DNA from: Cupriavidus basilensis
Lineage (GTDB): Bacteria; Pseudomonadota; Gammaproteobacteria; Burkholderiales; Burkholderiaceae
Length of the DNA: 64,000 nt
Direction: 5' to 3'
Assembly (NCBI RefSeq): GCF_008801925.2
Contig: NZ_CP062804.1
Span: 620,001 to 684,000, forward strand
Shown: positions 16,271 through 24,245 of the stretch, piece after piece
Numbering within the stretch: position 1 is the stretch's first letter
Layout: each line of letters opens with the position of its first letter
The notes under the pieces: generated by a model
The model's database searches: none
Seen by the model: only the letters and a program-made list of their open reading frames with translations
What the model was told of the DNA's origin: nothing
Made by a program: the position numbers and the translations under genes

Positions 16271-17170
16271 ATGGGTATTGAGTTGAGACGGAATCTTAAT
16301 TATCTTGAAGTCATTGTTTCTGCTCTCTTTATTGCGGCACTCGGTTTTTTCTTGCCGGCTATGGTGTGTGCGGCACAAGTAAATTTATCAGGTGAGTTCG
16401 AGGGCGATAAGATAATAGGGCGATTCTCTTTCCAAGATACTTCGAAAGGCATTTCGGTGGAATATTATTCGCCATCGCTCGGGAAAATTATTTTTTATTC
16501 TGTGGAGAAATTTGACGAGTGCAGTTCAATGGCGATCTATAGGATCCCGCGTACTCGAAAAATAGCAATTGATGGAAGCTGCCTAAGCCAAGGAGGTCAG
16601 GTATACCGATATGTGTACGAATGGAGGGGTGAATATTCAAATTGGTGCGTAATTAGAGAGATAACCGGAGGGCGAGCCGATGTTGCATCAGGAAAATTTG
16701 TGCCGTTAGAGAGAGTATCTCGAATAACCGGTTGCTCAACCATCGGATCTATGGGGCCTTATAGTTATGAATCCAGCGCGGATGCTTCTAGAGAAATAGA
16801 GAGAAGCATCATGGAATTTCGACTGGCGAGTCGAAATAAGGAAGATCTAAATCAATATATTCTCTCAATCACGTCCTACGATGTATCTGAGTTTTCTGAG
16901 TACGTTAGCTTCGAACGTGTTGGAAGCCTAAATGACATTGCATACTTTCTTGTTGAGAGCGGAAGATCAGATGATGCTATTCCACTGTTGAATTCTGTAG
17001 TCCAGAAATTTCCAAGGCGAATCGTTGCCAAATTGAATTTGGCAGATGCTTATTGGAATATTGGATTTGGCGATCGAGCATCTATTTTATATGGGCAATA
17101 TTATCGCGAAATGGTATCTGGAAAATTGAAGGCAATGGTGCCGAAAAGGGTTGTTGATCGAATGAAATAG
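16271..17170 (+). CDS. Exported putative T6SS immunity protein with TPR-like C-terminus
   Basis: 299 aa. The N-terminus has a hydrophobic export signal (VSALFIAALGFFLPAMVCAA). Residues ~35-160 are beta-rich and hold four to five Cys. Residues ~220-285 resemble a TPR pair (IAYFLVESGRSDDAIPLLNS; AKLNLADAYWNIGFGDRASI). No named family is recognised. No good ribosome-binding site precedes the chosen start, so the N-terminus could be slightly different. It belongs to the AT-rich module between the effector and PAAR genes; a periplasmic immunity or accessory role is inferred. Confidence 0.55.
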   Translation: MGIELRRNLNYLEVIVSALFIAALGFFLPAMVCAAQVNLSGEFEGDKIIGRFSFQDTSKGISVEYYSPSLGKIIFYSVEKFDECSSMAIYRIPRTRKIAIDGSCLSQGGQVYRYVYEWRGEYSNWCVIREITGGRADVASGKFVPLERVSRITGCSTIGSMGPYSYESSADASREIERSIMEFRLASRNKEDLNQYILSITSYDVSEFSEYVSFERVGSLNDIAYFLVESGRSDDAIPLLNSVVQKFPRRIVAKLNLADAYWNIGFGDRASILYGQYYREMVSGKLKAMVPKRVVDRMK

Positions 17171-17278
17171 GGGTTATATATCACTTCCAATTTAACCGGG
17201 CTTGGTTGTTTTTATCTTCCTCCTGCGGAGAAGGAGTTGGGTTGGTTGTTTCGAGAAATTAAGGGGGCATAGTTTTTC

Positions 17279-17785
17279 ATGAGGCAGAGGGCGGAATGCG
17301 ATCTGAATGCGCTCGCAAGAGCGATTTCTCTTGCGGGATTAATCTTGTTCGGGGTGAGCGCGGAGGCCGAAGAGATAACGCTTTGTCAGCCTCATGAGGA
17401 GGTGTATTTTAGCTGTGGAAGTGAAGGAAAATTGATTTCGGTCTGCGCTTCGGGAAACATATCTCCGGATAATGGATACGTTCAGTATCGATTTGGAAGA
17501 GTTGGTGAAATCGAATTCGAATTTCCAAAAAAGCCGTATCCACCGAGAAGATGGCTTTCAATAAGCGATATATCGGAAGGAAATATAACGTTTACGCATC
17601 TGAAATTTAATTTTGGACAGTATAACTATGTATTGTATCAAGGCTCTCCAAGTGGAATATATATAAAGCGGAATGGGAAGTTGATTTCAAACCGTACCTG
17701 CGATCCCGGAGACTATCAGCCGATTAGCCCTCGAGCACTGAGGGGTATCAAGACAGTCGCGCCGATAGATGGCATAGATAACTGA
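17279..17785 (+). CDS. Exported small Cys-containing protein, putative lysozyme-effector immunity
   Basis: 168 aa with a signal peptide (ISLAGLILFGVSAEAEE). The mature part begins with CQPHEEVYFSCGSEGKLISV followed by CASGNISPDNGYVQYRFG. This SC..GK.ISVCAS pattern recurs in small periplasmic proteins near cell-wall-acting effectors and vaguely recalls MliC/PliC lysozyme inhibitors, although I cannot confirm homology. Two pairs of Cys suggest disulfides in the periplasm. AGGGGG lies 12 bp upstream. The AT-rich composition is shared with the neighbours. Confidence 0.55.
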   Translation: MRQRAECDLNALARAISLAGLILFGVSAEAEEITLCQPHEEVYFSCGSEGKLISVCASGNISPDNGYVQYRFGRVGEIEFEFPKKPYPPRRWLSISDISEGNITFTHLKFNFGQYNYVLYQGSPSGIYIKRNGKLISNRTCDPGDYQPISPRALRGIKTVAPIDGIDN

Positions 17786-17849
17786 GTTGAGCATAATGGC
17801 GGCCACGCGGAATCTAAAATAGGTTTGGACGAAAATTATATGATCGTAA

Positions 17850-18383
17850 ATGATTTTAAAATATATATTGATTTTTAAAATTTCCTTGTTTGTGTCTCTT
17901 GCGAATGCTGAGGGCAGGCATGTTCCGTGTCCGGTGGTGTCTCCTGCTCAGGGAGTGTTCTCTGCCGCGCAGATTAAAAAGGGTGCGCTAGTTGCAGTTC
18001 AGGCAGGGGATGATGATTACCCTGTAATTTTGGTGTTGTATAAATCTGAAAACGGTTTCTGCCGGGAAGAGTTGGTTGCAAAATACTCAATCGAGGGGGC
18101 GGCGCCTCGGGTTGATTCTCTTTTCTTTGGGAGAATAAAAGGAGTAGTTAATCTATTTGTTATTGTCCGCTGGGAGCTGAGGCACGGTGGGCTGGGAACA
18201 TATGGAGACCTCTATCAGGTATATGCATACGAGAGTGACAAAAACGGTTCTCTGGCTGAGAACAAAAATATCACAGAAAACAGCGAGATGACGGGTGTGG
18301 AGGGCTATGTTGAGCACCAAGCTTCCACTTTTCGCCTGAAGACGGCTCTCGATGTCAAGAATTTCATTAGACGGATGAGGTAA
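17850..18383 (+). CDS. Exported small protein, putative T6SS immunity
   Basis: 177 aa with a signal peptide (ILIFKISLFVSLANAEG). The mature domain is beta-rich and includes LFVIVRWELRHGGLGTYGDL and YQVYAYESDKNGSL, a pattern I associate with exported proteins next to T6SS cell-wall effectors; family name unknown. It is the last gene of the AT-rich module and lies 93 bp before the PAAR gene. Confidence 0.55.
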   Translation: MILKYILIFKISLFVSLANAEGRHVPCPVVSPAQGVFSAAQIKKGALVAVQAGDDDYPVILVLYKSENGFCREELVAKYSIEGAAPRVDSLFFGRIKGVVNLFVIVRWELRHGGLGTYGDLYQVYAYESDKNGSLAENKNITENSEMTGVEGYVEHQASTFRLKTALDVKNFIRRMR

Positions 18384-18476
18384 GTGATTTTTAGTGCGTA
18401 GATTTGGGGGGCGAGGTGGATTGTGGGGTTCTTAATAAGAGTAAATTAATTCATGTTTTAGGAGATTTTTAAACTT

Positions 18477-18734
18477 ATGAAAGAACTAGCTTACGAAGAC
18501 GACGATACGAGTCATGGCGGCAAGATCCTGTCGGGATCGGACCGCATTCAGGTCCGGGGGAGACGAGCCGCGCGGATCGGCGATATCGTGTCGTGTCCGA
18601 TTCACGGCAACAACAAGATCGTGGAGGGCGGAGCCAGCATGACCGATGCGGGCGTGCCGCTTGCGCGCGACGGCGACCGGACCCAGTGCGGCAGTATCCT
18701 CATTGCTCACTGGCGCGGCGCGACGGTTCGGTAA
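18477..18734 (+). CDS. PAAR-domain spike-tip protein
   Basis: 85 aa, the full length of a minimal PAAR protein, with no fused toxin. Motifs: GSDRIQVRGRRAARIGDIVS, then CPIHGNNKIVEGGASMTDAG and PLARDGDRTQCGS; the His and Cys residues are those expected to hold the zinc at the cone tip. A clear AGGAG precedes it. PAAR proteins sharpen the VgrG trimer and help attach effectors. GC content returns to the chromosomal level here, so PAAR, the downstream membrane protein and the TssM-like gene belong to the stable backbone of the island. Confidence 0.9.
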   Translation: MKELAYEDDDTSHGGKILSGSDRIQVRGRRAARIGDIVSCPIHGNNKIVEGGASMTDAGVPLARDGDRTQCGSILIAHWRGATVR

Positions 18735-19967
18735 ATGCCCATCGATTTTCAGCGGGTACCGCCCAGAGCCACGGTGCCAGACCTGCCGCGCCCGTCGGTC
18801 GCCTGGTGGACGTTCCTGTTTGTCGCCATTGTGGGTGGGGGCGCTGCGTTTGTCATCTCCCTCTGGCCCGCGACAAAGCCGACAAACACCTTTTGGTTCT
18901 GGCTCTGCGTCATCGGCTATCCCTTGGGTGCTTGGGCCTTTCTGTGGAGCGTGGCCATGGCCGGCGCGTATGCGCGGCGCAGTGACGCCATGGCGGTCAA
19001 CCGGGCGAGCGATGCCGAGGAACAGGACTGCCATGCGCGCGCTAGCAAGCCACTTGCGATTCTGGCCCACGCCTGGTGCTTTTCTGCTGACGACGCAGAG
19101 AACGGCGTTGAGGGCATTGCGAGCGGGCGCATGCAAATGGCTGCCCGGCCAAGTGCGGCATACCCTGAAACGGATGTGATCGCCCGCTGGATCGCGATAC
19201 CCGAGAAGCCGTTCTACCCGGGCAATGAACTCTCGGAGCACGCCAGGCATAAAGTCGTCACTGACTGGCTGCTTGACCGCTTGCTCCGCCCGGTTATTGC
19301 GAGTCTGGAGTCCTTGCCGGCGCAGACCCGGCTACGTGTACGGCTCGTCTCTGCGTCATCCGTGGGGGCGGATGAGGTCCGCGCGCGACTTGAAGCCAAG
19401 ATACTGGCATGCCTCCCGCAGTTGCCCGTTGCCACGACGGACGATACGGATCATCTGTCGCTGTTTGATGTCGATGCCTGGGCGGACCGCATGTCCGCAG
19501 ACGAAGTGCAGCTACTCATCGCACTCCAGTTGAGGCGTGCCATCAGTGAACGCCTGGATGGCGGCGTGGCGGAGGCTGGCGTCGCTTTGCTGGTGGGCCG
19601 CCCCGGGGCCTCGCGGCATGGTTCCGCGCTGCACTTGCACCGTCCAGCCCAGGACAGCGCGCAGTCCGCCTCGGATTGCGTGGCGCTCGCAATGCGTTGG
19701 GGGCGAACCAGCACCGAAGGCATCGGTGCGGTTTGGGACCAAGCGCTTTCCGACGAGGTGGTCACGCATCTCAAGTCATCGTCGCCCCTGGGCGATGCCG
19801 TCACATGGGTGGATCTTGCGAAGACCATCGGCAACTCTGGTAGTGCGGGTGCATGGCTCGCGACTGTCCTCGCTGCCGAGAATGCTGCCCTGTCCGCCCA
19901 ATCGCAACTCGTCCTCACCCAGGAGGGCGATCGGTGCATCGCCCTCGTGTGCCGCAAGCCATCATGA
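18735..19967 (+). CDS. T6SS-island membrane protein with two N-terminal TM helices, partner of the TssM-like protein
   Basis: 410 aa. Its ATG follows the PAAR stop codon directly (TAAATG) and its own stop overlaps the next start (ATGA), so the three genes are translationally linked. Two TM helices at ~24-44 and ~53-75 are followed by a ~330-aa soluble domain of mixed alpha/beta character, probably in the cytoplasm or periplasm. No known domain is recognised. Its constant company with a TssM-like gene suggests a small envelope subcomplex dedicated to this VgrG/PAAR set (inference). Confidence 0.7.
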   Translation: MPIDFQRVPPRATVPDLPRPSVAWWTFLFVAIVGGGAAFVISLWPATKPTNTFWFWLCVIGYPLGAWAFLWSVAMAGAYARRSDAMAVNRASDAEEQDCHARASKPLAILAHAWCFSADDAENGVEGIASGRMQMAARPSAAYPETDVIARWIAIPEKPFYPGNELSEHARHKVVTDWLLDRLLRPVIASLESLPAQTRLRVRLVSASSVGADEVRARLEAKILACLPQLPVATTDDTDHLSLFDVDAWADRMSADEVQLLIALQLRRAISERLDGGVAEAGVALLVGRPGASRHGSALHLHRPAQDSAQSASDCVALAMRWGRTSTEGIGAVWDQALSDEVVTHLKSSSPLGDAVTWVDLAKTIGNSGSAGAWLATVLAAENAALSAQSQLVLTQEGDRCIALVCRKPS

Positions 19968-22900
19968 ATGAATACAAGCCACAGCCAGTAGCACGCTACC
20001 TCTGTATCGCGATATTGATCCTCTTTGTCGCAGTCGGCCTCGCGGTTTGGTTCGAGGGGCCGGGGCAGGGGCTGTCGCGGCAGCAAGTCAAGCTGTTCGA
20101 GATTTCCTTGGCGATCGGGTGCATTGTGTCGCTGCTGCTGGCCAGGTATTACGAATGGTTGGCGCTAAAGATCCAGTTGCTGCGCGCCAGGCTGTGGGTG
20201 GCCAACTACGATGCCAGCAAGCGGGGCGAGGCGACGACGGCGGGGGGCGGCGAGCTGGCAGCGCGTCCCGGGAAACTGGCCACAATACGCGAGGCGCTTC
20301 ACGTGCATCACGGCCGGCGCTGGCGTTACCGCCAGCCCTGGCTGCTGCTCACCGGCGACGACGCCGCCATCGCCCGCCTCCTGCCCGAACTGGCAGAACA
20401 AGGCTGGCTCATCACCCCCGACGCGGTGTTGCTATGGAGCAAGGCCAACAAGGAGGGCTGGCCGGACGCCGACTGGCTCAAGGCACTCTACAAACTACGC
20501 CGCCGCCGTCCGGTGGACGCGGTGATTCTCACAACGGATAGTGAGATGAATCTGCAGGCGCAGCGCCGTGGCGCCCATCCCCATGGAATGCGCCTGGCGC
20601 GCATCGCCGAATTGCTGCGCTGGTCCGCCCCGGTCTACCTGCTGGATGTGGCGGAGGCGAGAACGGTGGGTCACGGCGTCATGCCGGTCATTAGTTGCGA
20701 ACTGCCGCGCCAGGCGGACGCGGACGCCATCGATGGCGCGCTGCGCACGCTGCGCGACCAGCTGGCGCAGCGCGTGGTCGCGCAGCTGATGGCGGGCAAC
20801 CGCGACCGCTATATGGGAGAGCTTTCCCAGCGGCTCGACACCCGCGGCAAAGCGCTCGCTGACTGGATCGCCGGATTGGGGGGCCGGCAGCGCCGGCGCA
20901 TCGCCGTGGAGGGCATCGTCTTTGCGCCGTATCCACGGCCTGTCGCCGGCGATGCGAACGTGCAGAGCAGCATCGACCTGCCGCTCTGGCACTACCTGGG
21001 CGAAGCCGCCCGCCGCCAGCCGGGACAGCGCGTTGGCTGGCACCCGGTTACGGTGTCTGCCATCGTGGGCCTGACGGCCATCGGCTTGTGGAGTGCGGGC
21101 ATGCTGGTCTCCGGCGTGCTGAACGGGCGGGACATCCACGCCGCCCGGCAATCCGTGAACGACTTTCAGGCGGCTCCCAACCCGGCGGCCCGCCTGCGCG
21201 CGCTCCTTGCCTTGCAGCAGCAGATCGAGCGCTACGAGTACCGCACCCAGCATCACGCGCCGCTTGCGACCCGCTTTGGCCTGAATCGCGATCCGGCGGT
21301 CCTTGCCGCGCTGTGGAAGCCCTACGCGCAGGCCAGCCGCGAGTTGCTCGTCGCGCCCGTGCAGCGGGATCTGGAGGCGTCGCTGGTGGATCTTGCGCAA
21401 CTGCGCACCACGGTGCTGGATGACACGACCAACCGGGTGGCGCTGAGCGGCCACCAGGCGCTCAAGACCTATCTGATGCTGGCCAACCCCGAACGCGCCG
21501 AGCCGGCCTTCCTGGTCCCGCAACTGGTGCAGCACTGGTCCACCGATGCCCGGATGACCCCGGGCGAGCGGCAGGACCTTGCCGAGCGCTTGCTCAAGTT
21601 TTATGCGGAGCATTTGAAGTCCAACCCGGCAGGGCGCATCGAGCCGCGGCCCGAACTGGTCGCCGGGGCCCGCCAGACGCTGCTGGCCGTGATCGGGGAG
21701 CGCAATGCCGAGGACACCGTCTATCGGGGCGTGATCCAGGCCTTTGGCGAGCACGCTGGCAGCAAGTATCCGGACCAGACCCTGGCGGCGCTGACCGCCG
21801 GCACCGATCCCCGGGGGCTGGTGCGAGCCACCGCCATCGTGCCCGGGGTCTTCACCCGCCAGGCCTATGAGGGCTATGTGGCCCCGGCGATCGAGCAGGC
21901 CGCCAGGCGCACGGAAATCGCCAATGACTGGGTGCTGACCGATGGCAAGCCGCCGTTGCAGACTGAGAGCCGTTCGGCCGAAGCACTGCAGGCGGCGCTG
22001 ACCGAGCAGTACTTCGCCGATTACGCGGAGCATTGGCAGGGCTTCATGAACAGCCTGCAATGGGAGCCGGCGCCGACGCTGCCGGCCGCGATCGGGCAGC
22101 TCAAGCTGATGGCCGATGCGCGCCAGTCGCCGGTGATCGCGCTGATGAAGTCGCTCGAGTACCAGGGTGGCGCTGGCGCCCGCAAGGACTCGCTGTCCGA
22201 TACGCTGGTGGCCAAGACGCAGGACCTGCTGGGCAGGAAGCCGGCGGGGCCCGAGGTGGCGAAGCCGGACGCGGCGGGGCCGCTGGGCGCGGCCTTTGGC
22301 CCGGTGCTGCGGCTGGTGGCGCAGGGCCAGCCCGGCAGCAGCAACGCGGGCACGGGCGCGGGCACCCATGCGGGCGCCAGCGGTGACCTGAGCCTGCAAC
22401 GGTTCCTCGACCGCGCGACGGCACTGCGCTTGCGCCTGCAGCAGGTCGGCAACAGCGCCGATGCCAATGCGCAGGCCCGCCAGATGGCGCAGGCGCTGTT
22501 CCAGGGCAAGGGCTCGGAACTGGCCGACACCCAGGCCTATGCGCAGCTGATGGCGGCGAGCCTCGGCAGCCAGTGGGCGGGCATGGGCGAGACGCTGTTC
22601 GTGCGGCCCATCGCGCAGGCGACGCAGACGGTGCTGCAACCGGCGCAGGCAAGCCTGAACGACGCGTGGCGCCAGAGCATTGCGATGACGTGGAGCCGCT
22701 CCTTTGCCGGACGCTATCCGTTTGCGGACACCGCCAACGATGCCTCGCTGGCCGAGCTGGCGCGCTTCCTGCGCCCGCACAGCGGCTTGATCGGGTCCTT
22801 CCTCGGCACGCAACTGGCGGGCGTGCTCGAGCTGCAGGGCGATCAGTGGCTGCCGGCGGCCACCGGCGGGCAGGCGCAATCCTTCGATCCGGCCTTCCTC

Positions 22901-23551
22901 AACGCGATCAACACCTTGCAGCGCATGGCGGCGCACCTGCTGGCACAGGGCGAGCCGCAGTACCGCTTCGAGTTCAAGCCGATCCCCACCCCGGGGCTGA
23001 CCGACACGCTGCTGACCCTCGATGGGCAGACGCTGCACTACTACAACCAGCGCGAGACGTGGCAGGCGCTGACGTGGCCGGGCAAGAACCTGCAGGACCC
23101 GGGCACCCGGCTGCAGTGGCAGACCGAGCGCGCCGGCACCAGCAAGAGTTATGAGTTCGGCGGCCGCTGGGGGCTGGTGCGGATGCTGGAGCGGGCGCAC
23201 GTCGAGCCGGTGGATAGCGCGAACTACCAGCTGACGTGGCAGGCGAGGCCGGACGCGCTGGATGCGACGGAAGCGCTAGAGGGGCCCGGCGCGCCGAAGG
23301 CCTCTGCCGAGCGCCAGGCCGATGCGCACGGCCGGACCTTCGCCGAAGATCCCGACAGCCTGACCGCGCGCAGCGCCCAGGCGCCCGTTGCGGCGGACGT
23401 GACCTATCCGGTGCGCTACCTGATGCGCACCGAGGTCGGGCAGGGGCCGCTGGAGCTGCTGGCGCTGCGGGGCTTTGTGCTGCCAACGCGGATCTTCGTG
23501 GGCCGGGAGCCGCAGGCGGCGGCGCACGTCGTGCCCGCCCTGCGCAAGTAG
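19964..23551 (+). CDS. TssM/ImcF-like T6SS membrane protein lacking a P-loop
   Basis: 1,195 aa. The start at 19964 overlaps the previous stop by 4 bp. Three TM helices lie at ~9-29, ~42-60 and ~363-385, the TssM layout, with a cytoplasmic domain between TM2 and TM3. The TssM Walker A should lie there but is absent: the corresponding stretch reads LLLTGDDAAIARLLPELAEQ. A long periplasmic region follows (ImcF-related and DUF1215-like: PGVFTRQAYEGYVAPAIEQA), ending in a beta domain (TYPVRYLMRTEVGQGPLELL). Core TssM anchors the T6SS baseplate-membrane complex. This paralogue in an orphan vgrG island, without other tss genes in the window, may be a specialised adaptor. Confidence 0.8.
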   Translation: MNEYKPQPVARYLCIAILILFVAVGLAVWFEGPGQGLSRQQVKLFEISLAIGCIVSLLLARYYEWLALKIQLLRARLWVANYDASKRGEATTAGGGELAARPGKLATIREALHVHHGRRWRYRQPWLLLTGDDAAIARLLPELAEQGWLITPDAVLLWSKANKEGWPDADWLKALYKLRRRRPVDAVILTTDSEMNLQAQRRGAHPHGMRLARIAELLRWSAPVYLLDVAEARTVGHGVMPVISCELPRQADADAIDGALRTLRDQLAQRVVAQLMAGNRDRYMGELSQRLDTRGKALADWIAGLGGRQRRRIAVEGIVFAPYPRPVAGDANVQSSIDLPLWHYLGEAARRQPGQRVGWHPVTVSAIVGLTAIGLWSAGMLVSGVLNGRDIHAARQSVNDFQAAPNPAARLRALLALQQQIERYEYRTQHHAPLATRFGLNRDPAVLAALWKPYAQASRELLVAPVQRDLEASLVDLAQLRTTVLDDTTNRVALSGHQALKTYLMLANPERAEPAFLVPQLVQHWSTDARMTPGERQDLAERLLKFYAEHLKSNPAGRIEPRPELVAGARQTLLAVIGERNAEDTVYRGVIQAFGEHAGSKYPDQTLAALTAGTDPRGLVRATAIVPGVFTRQAYEGYVAPAIEQAARRTEIANDWVLTDGKPPLQTESRSAEALQAALTEQYFADYAEHWQGFMNSLQWEPAPTLPAAIGQLKLMADARQSPVIALMKSLEYQGGAGARKDSLSDTLVAKTQDLLGRKPAGPEVAKPDAAGPLGAAFGPVLRLVAQGQPGSSNAGTGAGTHAGASGDLSLQRFLDRATALRLRLQQVGNSADANAQARQMAQALFQGKGSELADTQAYAQLMAASLGSQWAGMGETLFVRPIAQATQTVLQPAQASLNDAWRQSIAMTWSRSFAGRYPFADTANDASLAELARFLRPHSGLIGSFLGTQLAGVLELQGDQWLPAATGGQAQSFDPAFLNAINTLQRMAAHLLAQGEPQYRFEFKPIPTPGLTDTLLTLDGQTLHYYNQRETWQALTWPGKNLQDPGTRLQWQTERAGTSKSYEFGGRWGLVRMLERAHVEPVDSANYQLTWQARPDALDATEALEGPGAPKASAERQADAHGRTFAEDPDSLTARSAQAPVAADVTYPVRYLMRTEVGQGPLELLALRGFVLPTRIFVGREPQAAAHVVPALRK

Positions 23552-23560
23552 AGATAGACC

Positions 23561-23580
23561 GAGGCAAGCAGAGGCAAACA
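23561..23580 (+). repeat. 10-bp tandem repeat after the TssM-like gene
   Basis: GAGGCAAGCA followed directly by GAGGCAAACA (one mismatch), starting 9 bp after the stop. Confidence 0.7.
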
Positions 23581-23618
23581 GGGACAACGGGTTTTTGTTC
23601 AATCTTTGTTGGCGTTTG

Positions 23619-24098
23619 TCAGCTGGTCTTATCCTCAGGCGCAGCAAACAACGAAGTCACGTTCTTGGTCAGCACCAGCAACGTCGCGGTTTCGGCCAGC
23701 GCCTGCTCCTTGCGCCTCAACTCCCTCTCCAACTCCCGAATCCGCTTCTGGTCCTGCTCATGCCGCCTGCGCACCGCGCCAATCCCGCGGTTGTCCGCCA
23801 GCGCCGCCGCGGCGCTTTGCCGCCAGCATTCCAGCTCGGTCGGGTCGATGGCATTTTCGCGGCACCAGGCGCTCTTCTGCAACTCGCCCATGGCGCCGGT
23901 GGCAAGCACGGCATCCAGGCGCGCCTCACCGGCGCCGGGCGGGTTGGCCGGAGGTGGGGCGAGGGCCACCGCCCGCCAGCGCTCCAGTGCCGCCGGCGAT
24001 ATCCCCATCTCGGCGGACACCTGGGCAACACTGGCGTTTTCGGGAGGCAGCATCCGCGCAACGGCGCGTTCCTTGAAGGACTGTGTATATCTAGCCAC
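23619..24098 (-). mobile_element. IS3-family transposase OrfA-like gene, orphan (IS remnant)
   Basis: A 159-aa frame with a GTG start (24098) and AAGGTG upstream. It begins ARYTQSFKERAVARMLPPEN and has two helix-turn-helix-like segments (VAQVSAEMGISPAALERWRA; ENAIDPTELECWRQ), then a coiled coil RIRELERELRRKEQALAETA and LLVLTKNVTS, the usual end of IS3-group OrfA. No orfB (DDE catalytic subunit) follows: the frame ends 67 bp from the TssM-like stop. No terminal inverted repeats were found. It is thus a decayed or captured OrfA at the junction between the vgrG island and the EPS cluster. Confidence 0.7.
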
Positions 24099-24245
24099 TG
24101 TGATTCACCTTGATTCCTCTGTTGCCGCTCGGTTGCTGTCCTTCCTTCCCCGGGGGCAAGGCCATGGCCCTGGGGTATTGGCGGTCGGTAACTCGAGTCC
24201 CGCGCTGCACGTGGCTTACGCCCGCGGGGACGGCGTCGGGTCAGC

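Larger units (their letters stand above)
14221..18476 (+). other. AT-rich toxin/immunity module inside the vgrG island
   Basis: Starting within the effector gene (~14221) and ending at the PAAR gene (18477), base composition is far more AT-rich than on either side, with frequent AAA, ATT and TTT codons instead of the GC-ending codons of the neighbours. It covers the effector's C-terminal toxin portion, the continuation frame and four exported putative immunity proteins. This is the pattern of a polymorphic-toxin module acquired as a unit. Confidence 0.8.

Noticed and set aside
20495..23200. ~900-codon open frame antisense to the TssM-like gene
   Set aside because: Composition is that of a GC-rich shadow frame (Arg/Gln/His/Ala), with no domain and no ribosome-binding site; the plus-strand protein is clearly real.
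23619..24098. Complete IS3 element
   Set aside because: No orfB and no terminal inverted repeats or target duplication could be found.
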